Positions 37,018 through 45,813 of a DNA stretch of 64,000 nt are shown here, in pieces. How positions within the stretch are numbered: the stretch's first letter is position 1; each line of letters begins with the position of its first letter. The notes beneath the pieces were generated by a model. That model did not search any database and had not been told where the DNA came from. It saw only the letters and a program-made list of their open reading frames with translations. This stretch comes from Mojavia pulchra JT2-VF2 (GTDB lineage: Bacteria > Cyanobacteriota > Cyanobacteriia > Cyanobacteriales > Nostocaceae). The stretch is from the NCBI GenBank assembly GCA_019359325.1, contig JAHHHN010000005.1:1-64000 (forward strand). The letters are read 5' to 3'. The position numbers and the translations under genes are program-made.

Positions 37018-38637
37018 ATGTCTGACTTTCTGCGTTCCCAACCACTTATAGCCTCTATTACACTGCTGAGTTTACTTTTACTGACAACTCCGGCAGTAGT
37101 TTTAGCCCACGGCGGACATGGAAATGAATTTCAAGGAGGAAGTGAAGCTACTCCAGCAACAGATTCTATTCAAGTTGAGGCTCAAACTGCTCAAAGGCTA
37201 GGAATTAAAGTTGAGCCGGTCAAACGTGAGCGTTTAGCTGTGGGTATAAAAGCTACAGGACAGATTGAAACTCTACCCAGCAAACAAGTGGAAGTAACAA
37301 CGCCAATTGCTGGGGCGAAGGTGGTTGAGCTATTGGTAGAACCTGGTGCATCAGTTAAACAAGGTCAAGCTGTAGCTGTTGTATCAAGTCCTGACTTGGT
37401 GTCGCTGCGTGTGGAATCACAAGAAAAACTGGCTCAGGGACAAGCTGATTTGCAACAAGCATTAGCTGATTTAAAATTAGCGCAACAAAACCGCGATCGC
37501 TATCAACAAATAGCTGCTGCTGAAATCGCCCAAGCTCAAATTCAAGTAGCTTATGCTCAAGAAAAGTATAACAAAGACAAGCAGTTAGCTGATGCTGGTG
37601 CTTTACCACAACGCACAGCCCTGGAATCCCAAACCCAGCTAGCTCAAGCCAAAGCTGAACTTACCAAAGCCAATAGCCGCCGAGATGTGATTGAAGCGGA
37701 AAATCAACTTCAACGCGCTCAGGCATCTGTTAATGTCGCAAAATCACGTATTAATCTCAGTAGCCGCACTTATGAAACTCGCTTACAACAACTGGGGATT
37801 CGTGGCAATGCTAAAGGATTGGTGACGGTAACATCTCCGATTTCTGGGAAGGTGGCAGATAGGGAAGCTACCCTTGGTCAATCTTTTGAGGATGCAGGTG
37901 GTAAGTTGATGACGATTGTAAATGACAGTCGAGTTTTTGCCACAGCGAATATATATGAAAAAGATTTAGACAAAGTTAGAACAGGACAACAAGTTAGCGT
38001 CAAAGTTGGTTCTGTAGGCGATCGCACTTTCACGGGACGAATTGCGGTAATTAATTCTGTAGTAGTAGGCGATACGCGGGTTGTACCTGTGAAAGCCGAA
38101 ATAAATAACCCTGGCGGTGTACTCAAACCAGGAATGTTTGCAGAGTTGGAAGTTTTGACAAGCCAAACCTCGCCAGCTATCTTGGCTATTCCCAGTGCGG
38201 CTGTGGTAGAAGCTAATAACAAAAAAGTTGTCTATCTACAAAATGGCAATGCTTACCAACCAGTTGAAGTCACGCTAGGCCAAACCTCTGGTGACATGGT
38301 GGAGGTAAAAACTGGTTTATTTGAAGGGGATATGATTGTTACCCAACGCGCTCCGCAACTTTATGCACAATCTCTGCGGGGTAGTGGAACAGAGGAGCAT
38401 GAGAGCGAAGGAGCAGAGGAGAAAGAAGCAACTTCTAATTCCTCATTTCCTTGGTGGGTTGGAGTTGGGGGAGGAGCAGCACTCGCTAGTGTAGCTTTTA
38501 TGGCTGGTGCTTTCTGGGCTGGCCGTCGCAGTAAACATCAATATCAACTAACCACAGCGCAAGCAGATATATCGCCAGAATGGGTTGAGAATCATCACAT
38601 AGCGAGTCAGGATTCAGAATTTAAAATTGAGAGATAA
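37018..38637 (+). CDS. copB: HME-RND efflux periplasmic adaptor (CopB/CusB-like)
   Basis: 539 residues. A signal segment (LIASITLLSLLLLTTPAVVL) is followed by HGGHGNEFQGG, a likely metal-interacting N terminus. Then come the membrane-fusion-protein elements: barrel-sandwich/lipoyl half (TTPIAGAKVVELLVEPGASV), a long alpha-hairpin coiled coil (about 130-250), the second lipoyl half (VTSPISGKVADREATLGQSF) and a beta-barrel (ATANIYEKDLDKVRTGQQV). Unusually for adaptors, there is a C-terminal membrane helix near 475-500 (WWVGVGGGAALASVAFMAGAF). The pump gene starts 2 bp after the stop. By analogy with Synechocystis copBAC it is the copper-efflux adaptor. Confidence 0.87.
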   Translation: MSDFLRSQPLIASITLLSLLLLTTPAVVLAHGGHGNEFQGGSEATPATDSIQVEAQTAQRLGIKVEPVKRERLAVGIKATGQIETLPSKQVEVTTPIAGAKVVELLVEPGASVKQGQAVAVVSSPDLVSLRVESQEKLAQGQADLQQALADLKLAQQNRDRYQQIAAAEIAQAQIQVAYAQEKYNKDKQLADAGALPQRTALESQTQLAQAKAELTKANSRRDVIEAENQLQRAQASVNVAKSRINLSSRTYETRLQQLGIRGNAKGLVTVTSPISGKVADREATLGQSFEDAGGKLMTIVNDSRVFATANIYEKDLDKVRTGQQVSVKVGSVGDRTFTGRIAVINSVVVGDTRVVPVKAEINNPGGVLKPGMFAELEVLTSQTSPAILAIPSAAVVEANNKKVVYLQNGNAYQPVEVTLGQTSGDMVEVKTGLFEGDMIVTQRAPQLYAQSLRGSGTEEHESEGAEEKEATSNSSFPWWVGVGGGAALASVAFMAGAFWAGRRSKHQYQLTTAQADISPEWVENHHIASQDSEFKIER

Positions 38638-38639
38638 CA

Positions 38640-41600
38640 ATGCTTAGTGCCATCATCAAGTGGGCGATCGCTCGCCGTTGGCTAGTGATTCTCAGTGCAA
38701 TTATCCTGATGTTTTGGATATTCCGCACAATTATCCAAATGCCTTTGGATGTTTTCCCTAGCTTTGCACCACCCCAAGTTGAAATTCAAACTGAAGCACC
38801 AGGACTCGCTCCTGAAGAAGTAGAATCTCTGGTAACTTTACCAATTGAAAGTGCAATTAATGGTACTCCTGGGGTGACAGCAGTACGTTCATCTTCAGCA
38901 GCGGGTATTTCTGTTGTCAAAGTTATTTTTAACTGGGGAAACGATATTTATCAAGCTCGTCAGTTGGTAACAGAGCGATTGCAACAAGCACAAAGTAAGC
39001 TACCAGCAGGGGTAGAAACGCCGCAAATTTCTCCTACTAGTTCCCCTATCGGTACTGTACTGCAATATGCCTTCACCTCCCAAACTACTCCTTTAATGGA
39101 AGTGCGCCGTATTGTCGATTGGCAAGTCACAAATCGCTTTTTGGCTGTCCCTGGTGTAAGTCAGGTTGTAGCTTATGGTGGTGATAGTCGCCAATATCAA
39201 GTATTAGTTGATCCAGAGGAATTGAAAGCTTTTAATGTTACTTTGGCAGATGTAGAAGAAGCAACAGCTGCGGCGAATATTAATGCTCCTGGTGGTTATT
39301 TAATTACCCCTGACCGAGAAAAATTAATTCGGGGTATTGGCAGGATTGAATCTATCGCAGAATTACAGCAATCAGTGATTACTGCCCGCAATGGTACACC
39401 AGTCAAAATATCTGATGTTGCTGATGTGCAAATCGGTGCAGCTATTAAAAGAGGTGATGGCAGTTTTAACGGTGAAAAGGCAATTATCGTCATGATTAAT
39501 AAACAGCCTCAAGCCGATACTCCCACCGTTACCCGTGCTATAGAGCAGGCGATTGCAGAAATAAAAGCGGGTTTACCCAAAGATATCAAAGTTACGCCGA
39601 CATTTCGTCAAGAAAACTATATCGATGCTTCGATTGAAAATGTCCGCGAAGCTTTAATTGAAGGCAGTATTATTGTTGCTATTATCCTCATTCCCTTTTT
39701 GATGAATTGGCGTAATCTCGCCATCTGTTTAACCGCACTTCCTCTATCTTTATTACTAGGAATATTCCTCCTCAATTGGTTAGGACAAGGTTTAAATACG
39801 ATGACTTTGGGAGGGCTAGCTGTCGCCATCGGTTCAGCAGTTGATGATGCAATTGTTGATGCCGAAAATGTCTACCGCAATCTGCGAGAAAACAAATATT
39901 CTCCCAAACCAAGGCCTGTTTTAGATGTGGTATTTGATGGTTGTCAAGAGGTACGTGATTCGGTATTTGGAGCGACGATAATTACTATTGTTGTCTTTTC
40001 GCCTGTGTTTGCCTTGGCTGGTGTGGAAGGTAGCATTTTTATCCCAATGGGGTTAGGCTACATGGCAGCAGTGATTGCTTCAAGTATCACAGCATTGACG
40101 ATAACTCCGGCTTTATGTGCAATTTTATTACCTTACGGTCACTTGCCAGAAACCGAACCTTGGGTAGCGAGATTTTTTAAGCGGCTGTATTATCCGCTGT
40201 TAACATTTTCGCTACGGCGTTCGGGAATTATTTTAGCTTTAGCTATTGCTAGTACAGTAGCAGCGATCGCGATCGCTCCGGCTTTCGGCAGAGTGTTTTT
40301 ACCAGAGTTTCAAGAGCAAACTTTGGTAAATACCCTAACTCTCTATCCCGGCGTATCTTTGGAAGCTACCAATGCGGCGGGAGAAGCAATTCAGGAAGCA
40401 CTCAAAGGCGATTCTCGATTTCCCTATGTACAGTTGCGTTCTGGACGTGCGCCTGGTGATGGCGATGCAGCTGGGGTGAATTTGGCACATTTGGATATTG
40501 AGTTAAGCCGCGAAGCCATAGAAGATAGGGAAGCGGCGATTAAAAAGCTACGTCAGGAATTTGCTAAATTACCAGGGGTAGCGCCGAATATTGGTGGTTT
40601 TATCTCGCACCGGATGGATGAGGTATTGTCTGGGGTAAGGAGTGCGATCGCAGTCAAAATTTTCGGCCCTGATTTAGCACAACTCCGCACGCTTGGGAGT
40701 CAGGTAAATGAGGTAATGAAAACTGTAAATGGCATTGTAGATTTACAACTTGAACCTCAAGTACCAATCGAACAAATACAAATTAAATTCAATCGCACAG
40801 ATGCTTCTCGCTATGGTTTAACAGTCGGAAAAATTTCCCAAATTATTGAAACTGCCCTCAATGGAAGAGTGGTTTCCCAAATCTTAGATAAACAACAAAC
40901 CTTCGATTTGGTTGTCTGGTTAAAGCCAGATGCACGTCAAAATTTAGATACAATTCGCAATTTATTAGTTGATACTCCAGATGGGCAAAAGATTCCTTTA
41001 GCACAAGTTGCTGCAATTGAAAATGGCACAGGCCCAAATACAATTAACCGGGAAAACGTCTCACGTTTGATTGTCGTATCTGCTAATACCAGCGGTAGAG
41101 ATTTGCGCTCGATTGTGAATGAAATTCAAGAGAAAGTAAATCAACAAGTACATCCGCCTGCTGGTTACTACATACAGTATGCAGGTCAATTTGAGGCGCA
41201 AGAGCGAGCCACTCAAAATATTTTAATTTCGAGTGCGATCGCCTTTGTCGCAATTACAGTTATCATGTATATTTCTGTCAAATCTATTCCTTCTACCGCC
41301 ATGATTATGATTAACTTACCTTTGGCATTGGTGGGGGGAGTTTTTTCAGTAGCATTGTCTGGCGGCGTTATTTCTATTGCATCTTTAGTTGGCTTTGTCA
41401 CTCTATTTGGAGTTGCTACCCGCAATGGTTTATTACTAGTAGATAACTACAACACTAAATTTACTGAAGGGATGCCTTTGAAAGAAGTTTTGATCAAAGG
41501 TTCAATGGAAAGACTAAACGCCATTTTGATGACAGCTTTTACCTCAGCTTTAGGATTAGCACCTTTAATAGTTGACAGCGGGCCTGGCAAAGAAATATTG

Positions 41601-41723
41601 CAACCTCTTTCAATAGTGGTATTGGGTGGTTTGTTTACATCTACAGCATTAACACTGGTAGTTATCCCAGCGTTATATGCTAAGTTTGGCAAAATTTTGT
41701 TGTCAAAGCAGGCTACATATTAG
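38640..41723 (+). CDS. copA: HME-RND heavy-metal efflux pump (CopA/CusA/CzcA-like)
   Basis: 1027 residues, a full-length RND permease of the heavy-metal efflux class with twelve membrane helices and two large periplasmic loops. Family signatures include MPLDVFPSFAPPQVEIQTEA near the N terminus, the TM4 region GGLAVAIGSAVDDAIVDAEN (acidic proton-relay residues), and VGFVTLFGVATRNGLLLVDN in the C-terminal half. It uses the proton gradient to drive metal out through the adaptor and an outer-membrane channel; no TolC-like gene is in the window. Copper specificity is inferred from the neighbouring copM-like and two-component genes. Here copA means the RND gene of copBAC, not a P-type ATPase. Confidence 0.88.
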   Translation: MLSAIIKWAIARRWLVILSAIILMFWIFRTIIQMPLDVFPSFAPPQVEIQTEAPGLAPEEVESLVTLPIESAINGTPGVTAVRSSSAAGISVVKVIFNWGNDIYQARQLVTERLQQAQSKLPAGVETPQISPTSSPIGTVLQYAFTSQTTPLMEVRRIVDWQVTNRFLAVPGVSQVVAYGGDSRQYQVLVDPEELKAFNVTLADVEEATAAANINAPGGYLITPDREKLIRGIGRIESIAELQQSVITARNGTPVKISDVADVQIGAAIKRGDGSFNGEKAIIVMINKQPQADTPTVTRAIEQAIAEIKAGLPKDIKVTPTFRQENYIDASIENVREALIEGSIIVAIILIPFLMNWRNLAICLTALPLSLLLGIFLLNWLGQGLNTMTLGGLAVAIGSAVDDAIVDAENVYRNLRENKYSPKPRPVLDVVFDGCQEVRDSVFGATIITIVVFSPVFALAGVEGSIFIPMGLGYMAAVIASSITALTITPALCAILLPYGHLPETEPWVARFFKRLYYPLLTFSLRRSGIILALAIASTVAAIAIAPAFGRVFLPEFQEQTLVNTLTLYPGVSLEATNAAGEAIQEALKGDSRFPYVQLRSGRAPGDGDAAGVNLAHLDIELSREAIEDREAAIKKLRQEFAKLPGVAPNIGGFISHRMDEVLSGVRSAIAVKIFGPDLAQLRTLGSQVNEVMKTVNGIVDLQLEPQVPIEQIQIKFNRTDASRYGLTVGKISQIIETALNGRVVSQILDKQQTFDLVVWLKPDARQNLDTIRNLLVDTPDGQKIPLAQVAAIENGTGPNTINRENVSRLIVVSANTSGRDLRSIVNEIQEKVNQQVHPPAGYYIQYAGQFEAQERATQNILISSAIAFVAITVIMYISVKSIPSTAMIMINLPLALVGGVFSVALSGGVISIASLVGFVTLFGVATRNGLLLVDNYNTKFTEGMPLKEVLIKGSMERLNAILMTAFTSALGLAPLIVDSGPGKEILQPLSIVVLGGLFTSTALTLVVIPALYAKFGKILLSKQATY

Positions 41724-41758
41724 TAATTAAATGATTAGTTTAAATGAGGATTAAATTA

Positions 41759-42223
41759 ATGAATTCACTCAAATCTAGGTTAATCATTATAGGAAGTTTA
41801 GGGTTACTTTTATTAGCAGCTTGTAGTAACGCTAATCAAGCAGCTAATACTAGTTCAAATACTCAGCCTTCAGTTTCACCTGTGACTAAAACAGAGGGGC
41901 AGCATGGTAAATCTCACGGGGGTCAAGTTGTAGAAACAGGAGCTTACCATTTAGAGTTTGTCCCAGTAAAAGAAGCTAATGCAACTCATCTGGATTTATA
42001 TTTGCAAAGAGGAGACAACCACGAGGCAATACCTAATGCCAAAGTGACGGCTCAAATTCAGTTACCTAATGGCACACAAAAGACAGTTCCTTTTACATAC
42101 AATGCCAAAGATAAGCATTACACAGGTTTGTTAAAAGAAAACCTAACTGGACAATATCAGGTAAAAGTTAATGCAGATGTGAAAGGCAAAAAAGTAGATG
42201 GGCGTTTTAATTTTAATCGGTAA
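41759..42223 (+). CDS. Small lipoprotein after the RND pump (CopC-position protein)
   Basis: 154 residues from the ATG at 41759, which has GAGGA nine bases upstream; the ATG at 41744 lacks a ribosome binding site. It has a signal peptide with lipobox (LLLAAC, Cys22), a Ser/Thr/Gln-rich linker and GQHGKSHGGQVVETGAYHLE, a His-containing segment that could bind metal. The remainder looks like a small beta-sandwich (LDLYLQRGDNHEAIPNAKVT ... GQYQVKVNADVKGKKVDGRF). It occupies the place of copC in the Synechocystis copBAC operon; I cannot tell whether it is homologous. A role in periplasmic metal handling is inferred. Confidence 0.7.
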   Translation: MNSLKSRLIIIGSLGLLLLAACSNANQAANTSSNTQPSVSPVTKTEGQHGKSHGGQVVETGAYHLEFVPVKEANATHLDLYLQRGDNHEAIPNAKVTAQIQLPNGTQKTVPFTYNAKDKHYTGLLKENLTGQYQVKVNADVKGKKVDGRFNFNR

Positions 42224-42788
42224 ATATTAGTGGCATTGGAATAAAGCAAATGGCACAAGGCAGACGCCAGAAGGATTTGAGTAGGCTGTAAGAGCTTCCG
42301 CCTTCACGTTTCCGTGTTTCGCGCAGGCTGTAGCAACTTCCGTCTTCCCTGTAAGAGCTTCCGCCTTCACGTTTCCGTGTTTCGCGCAGGCTGTAGCAAC
42401 TTCCGTCTTCCCTGTAAGAGCTTCTGCCTTCACGTTTCCGTGTTTCGCGCAGGCTGTAGCAACTTCCGCCTTGACGTTTCCGTGTTACGCGCAGTCTGTA
42501 GCAACTTCCGCCTTGACATTTTTGGCTTCAGCCTACCCGTACCGGACACCACCGAATCAGTACGCAGCCTTCCTTAGTTCCTTCAATGCTCCCAGTCGCG
42601 GTTTTTTGTTAACGATACGCCTTTAGGCGTCTGCACTCCGCGCGATCGCGCTTACTTTTAATATCTTGTTCGCATTCGTTGCTCTCGCAATGACATTTTA
42701 TAACTGATCAACCGAAGATGATATGAGACAGTCGCTACAATTGGAGATTGATTAATTCAATTACGAATTATTTCCATGAATAAAATTT
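42224..42788. other. Repeat-rich intergenic region before the response regulator
   Basis: It contains the 63-bp tandem repeat (42286-42535). Further on, near 42670-42730, are the words TTGCTCTCGCAATGACA and AACCGAAGATGATATGA; the latter resembles AACCGAACACGATATGA at about 29470, a dispersed repeat end. No real gene was seen; open frames here are products of the 63-bp period. Confidence 0.5.
42286..42535. repeat. 63-bp tandem repeat, about four partial to full units
   Basis: Units start with CTGTAAGAGCTTC at 42286, 42349 and 42412, an exact 63-bp period; each unit contains an internal near-copy starting CTGTAGCAACTTCCG. The last copies are degenerate. Because 63 is divisible by three, both strands stay open across the array, giving artificial ORFs. 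Confidence 0.85.
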
Positions 42789-43502
42789 ATGCGCGTGCTA
42801 CTAGTAGAGGATGAACCAGATTTAGGTAGTGCTATTAAGCGAACTCTTACACAACAAAAATACTTAGTAGATTGGGTATTAGATGGTAACGATGCCTGGG
42901 CATATTTAGAAAATAGCTGGACACAATATACACTAGCTATTTTTGATTGGATGCTACCAGGAATATCAGGATTAGAGTTATGCAAACGGCTACGCTATCA
43001 TAAAAATCCTTTACCTGTGTTAATGCTGACAGCCAAAGACAGTATGGAAGATAAAGTTGCTGGGCTAGATGCAGGTGCAGATGATTATTTAGTCAAGCCA
43101 TTTGGCATGGCAGAATTATTAGCAAGATTGCGAGCATTGCAGAGGCGATCGCCCCAATTTCAGCCCCAGAAATTAACTGTTGGCAACCTAACTCTAGATT
43201 ATGGCAACAATTTAGTTGTTAGTCATAATCCTACGGGAAATCAACAAAAAATTCCTCTAACAAATAAGGAATTTCAGCTACTAGAGTATTTTATGAAGCA
43301 CCCAAACCAAATTGTTACCACAGAACAAATTCGCAATCAGCTTTGGGAAGTCAGCGCAGAACCAGTTAGTAATGTAGTAGCAGCGCAAATGCGATTGCTG
43401 CGTCGCAAACTAGCTAATAGTGGCTGCGAGAACATAATTGAAACTTTGCATGGGATGGGATATCGTTTGAATCTCACTGTTGACTTTTCTATTTATGGTT
43501 AA
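42789..43502 (+). CDS. copR: OmpR/PhoB-type response regulator (CopR-like)
   Basis: 237 residues. The receiver domain (1-120) has the acidic pair in LLVEDEPDLG, the phosphoacceptor Asp53 in FDWMLPG, the conserved Thr in LMLTAKDS and Lys in DYLVKPFGM. The C-terminal winged helix (about 135-232) is of the OmpR/PhoB type, with PLTNKEFQLLEYFMKHPNQI and AAQMRLLRRKLA. Its position after the RND operon and before a sensor kinase matches CopR, which in Synechocystis activates copBAC and copM under copper stress. The cognate kinase gene lies about 830 bp downstream rather than directly adjacent. Confidence 0.85.
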   Translation: MRVLLVEDEPDLGSAIKRTLTQQKYLVDWVLDGNDAWAYLENSWTQYTLAIFDWMLPGISGLELCKRLRYHKNPLPVLMLTAKDSMEDKVAGLDAGADDYLVKPFGMAELLARLRALQRRSPQFQPQKLTVGNLTLDYGNNLVVSHNPTGNQQKIPLTNKEFQLLEYFMKHPNQIVTTEQIRNQLWEVSAEPVSNVVAAQMRLLRRKLANSGCENIIETLHGMGYRLNLTVDFSIYG

Positions 43503-43730
43503 ACATGTACGAATGCATTGAGTTCATTAAGAATAGTTGATGCCTGTTCGCTCCTAGTTATAGGCAGAAAACGCCAATCAGGAAGACTTGACCATTTACA
43601 AAGTGGGAATTTTAAGTTACCTGCTTGTTTATCCAGGAAATCCCAACAATCCTTCTCAGCTTTTTTAGTGAGATGGATAAGGCTTCGAGGTGATAGAGAG
43701 ACATAAACAGTAGTATGATATTTGTGTCAA
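43499..43730 (-). pseudogene. Possible C-terminal fragment of an unidentified gene
   Basis: The minus strand is open from just after a TGA near 43731 to a TAA ending at 43499 and reads HTTVYVSLSPRSLIHLTKKA, then FLDKQAGNLKFPLCKWSSLP with a tail ILNELNAFVHV. It has protein-like composition but no acceptable start codon, and it overlaps the copR stop tail to tail. I read it as a truncated gene end brought in by recombination between copR and copS. The family is unknown and this could be chance. Confidence 0.3.
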
Positions 43731-43756
43731 AAATTAGATTTGCTTAAGGTGAAATC

Positions 43757-43990
43757 ATGATTAATATTAATAATCTTCAGGAATCAACTCTCTGGGCTGA
43801 TATGAATGATCTTGAAGCTGCACAAATAATAGGTGGATATAATGGTCAACCTGCTTTTGTACAAGTACCAAGTGGGAAACCAGGTGGTGTTGTGCCTGCA
43901 AGCAAGGTTCTTGGCCCTGAAGAATCGATACTTCAAATCTACACTATTGAGCAGTCAGGGCCAGTAACACGTTATTATCCTTTGGATTAA
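43757..43990 (+). CDS. Small peptide with a possible double-glycine leader
   Basis: 77 residues, ATG at 43757 with AAGGTGA six bases upstream, a good ribosome binding site. The N-terminal 27 residues (MININNLQESTLWADMNDLE then AAQIIGG) have the composition and closing Gly-Gly of leaders cut by C39-peptidase transporters, followed by a Gly/Pro/Val/Gln-rich core that ends RYYPLD. The core has no Cys, so lanthipeptide chemistry is unlikely. No maturation or transport gene is adjacent, and the gene sits between copR and copS. It may be a RiPP- or bacteriocin-like precursor, or an unrelated small protein. Confidence 0.6.
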   Translation: MININNLQESTLWADMNDLEAAQIIGGYNGQPAFVQVPSGKPGGVVPASKVLGPEESILQIYTIEQSGPVTRYYPLD

Positions 43991-44334
43991 GGAGACCATA
44001 TTTAACTAGCTCTATAATTTCCCTCACTAGAAGTTTTTTATGTTGAGGAATTGTTGAGGTATTAAAAATGGCAATTGCACATGTGGATTAACCATCGCTT
44101 TTATCGTTTGCTCAAAAAATTAATTACGTAACGTCCTTCTTGATGACATGGCAGCGCGTTGCGGGGAGAACCCCCGCAACGCGCTGCCCAAGGTTTGTAT
44201 TACCATCAATAAACCTTAAAGTCTTGCCTTGTGTTGCTTCTGCTCCAGGTAGCGCCGCTTGCTTTTTGTTAGAGAAAATCGCTGGTGTGTGAGCGCCCTC
44301 TCTTCATCCTCTTTTTTTGGCGAAGGTATTGCTT
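43991..44334. other. Intergenic region upstream of the sensor kinase gene
   Basis: It holds the 17-bp-stem hairpin at 44150-44188 and otherwise nothing I can identify. The promoter of the kinase gene is presumably in the 3' half. Confidence 0.4.
44150..44188. repeat. Strong GC-rich hairpin
   Basis: GGCAGCGCGTTGCGGGG (44150-44166) pairs perfectly with CCCCGCAACGCGCTGCC (44172-44188) around a five-base loop. The 17-bp GC-rich stem has no T run, so it is more likely a dispersed palindromic repeat than a terminator. Confidence 0.75.
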
Positions 44335-45777
44335 ATGAATCAAAATAAACTGTTTCAGCAAACCCGCCTACGTTTGGCACTGTGGTATGCACTTGTCATG
44401 GCTTTGATTTTAAGCCTGTGCGGATTCGGCATCTACAGAGCAATCTCCCATGCCCATTGGATGACATTAGATCGAGAACTGGAGTCTGTGGCAGGAACTT
44501 TACACGATACTATTGAACTGAAACTACAAAATCCTGGTCAATTGGAACCAGTAATACAGCAGCTTTTACCTAATATTTGTGTAATTGGTAAAAATTGTAT
44601 TCAAGAACAATCAATTTCTAAACGTCATATTTTAAGCGCTATCAATCAAAGCAATTACTATGTACGCTTTTTCGATAATTCAGGACGCTTAATTGCTATC
44701 GCAGGTAACTATCCAGAGGAATTACCCTTAGTTTTTAACAAGGAACTTTGGCAAACCCTGAAAGATAGCAAAGGCAACTTTTATCATCAAATTTCTTTTG
44801 TGCTGCACACCCAAGAAAATCGTGATTGGGGTTACATTCAAGTAGGGCGAAGTCTTGCGGATTTCAAGAGTTATCTTGCTGCGGTAAAACTCACTTTAGC
44901 ATTGGGATTACCAATTGTAATGCTTCTGGTTGGTATTGCGAGTTGGTGGTTAGCAGGATTAGCAATGCAACCGATTTATCGCTCATATAGGCAAGTTCAA
45001 CAATTTACAGCCGATGCAGCACATGAATTACGGACTCCTTTAGCCGCAACTCAAGCGACAGTAGAATCAGCGCTGATGATGTCTCACCTAGATGGAACGG
45101 AAGCGCGAGAAATTCTCCGAACTACACAACGTCAAAATCAGCGACTCACAACTTTGGTGACAGATTTACTGCTGCTGACTCGCCTGGATCGCCAATCACT
45201 GCCAATGCAATGTGAAATTTGTTGTTTGGATGATATTATCAACGACTTAATAGAGGAATTTGCAGCTTTAGCGCTCGCAGCCGATATCACACTAACATCT
45301 TCAATCCGGGTTTCCCATCCACTGAATGTTGTCGGCAATGAAGATCAGCTTTATCGCCTGTTTTCTAACTTAATTGTCAATGCCATTCAATACACCACAT
45401 CAGGAGGCAAGGTAACGGTTTGCCTAGACCGCAATGACCATTATGCTGTGATTCAGGTGCAAGATACAGGCATTGGGATTCCTCAGCCAGAACTAACTCG
45501 GATTTTTGATCGCTTTTATCGGGTAAATAGCGATCGCTCTCGCAGCACTGGCGGTTCTGGATTAGGATTAGCGATCGCTCAAGCAATTGTCCAGACACAC
45601 CACGGTAGCTTAGATGTGCAAAGTGAATTAGGTAAAGGTAGCACTTTTACAGTTAAGTTACCCTTCGATATTCGTCTGCTGAAATGGGGAAGGGGGAATA
45701 GGGACAAGGGGACAAAACTATCAAGATTTGACAATAACAGTAGTAATATATATTTCCCTATAACTCAGGGACGGTAG
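44335..45777 (+). CDS. copS: Sensor histidine kinase (CopS-like)
   Basis: 480 residues from the ATG at 44335, preceded by GCGAAGG; a TTG at 44317 would add six residues. The first membrane helix (ALWYALVMALILSLCGFGIY) is followed by a periplasmic domain of about 155 residues containing Cys and several His/Met (LLPNICVIGKNCIQEQSI, KRHILSAINQSNYYVRFFD). After the second helix (LTLALGLPIVMLLVGIASWW) comes a dimerisation domain with the phospho-His230 in AAHELRTPLAAT, and a HATPase domain with N box (LIVNAIQYTT) and G boxes (DTGIGIP, GSGLGLAIA). The phosphorelay partner is the regulator at 42789-43502; the separation from it is unusual. Confidence 0.87.
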   Translation: MNQNKLFQQTRLRLALWYALVMALILSLCGFGIYRAISHAHWMTLDRELESVAGTLHDTIELKLQNPGQLEPVIQQLLPNICVIGKNCIQEQSISKRHILSAINQSNYYVRFFDNSGRLIAIAGNYPEELPLVFNKELWQTLKDSKGNFYHQISFVLHTQENRDWGYIQVGRSLADFKSYLAAVKLTLALGLPIVMLLVGIASWWLAGLAMQPIYRSYRQVQQFTADAAHELRTPLAATQATVESALMMSHLDGTEAREILRTTQRQNQRLTTLVTDLLLLTRLDRQSLPMQCEICCLDDIINDLIEEFAALALAADITLTSSIRVSHPLNVVGNEDQLYRLFSNLIVNAIQYTTSGGKVTVCLDRNDHYAVIQVQDTGIGIPQPELTRIFDRFYRVNSDRSRSTGGSGLGLAIAQAIVQTHHGSLDVQSELGKGSTFTVKLPFDIRLLKWGRGNRDKGTKLSRFDNNSSNIYFPITQGR

Positions 45778-45813
45778 AATATACCTAATTTTCGTAGCCT
45801 CAAAAGACGAACT

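Noticed and set aside
42227-42577. Repeat ORFs on both strands (Ala/Lys-rich and Cys/Phe-rich)
   Set aside because: The 63-bp period keeps all frames of that phase open; no start site or family supports translation.
44150-44188. Intrinsic terminator for the peptide gene at 43757
   Set aside because: Strong stem but no T run, and 160 bp from the stop codon; a dispersed palindrome is more likely.
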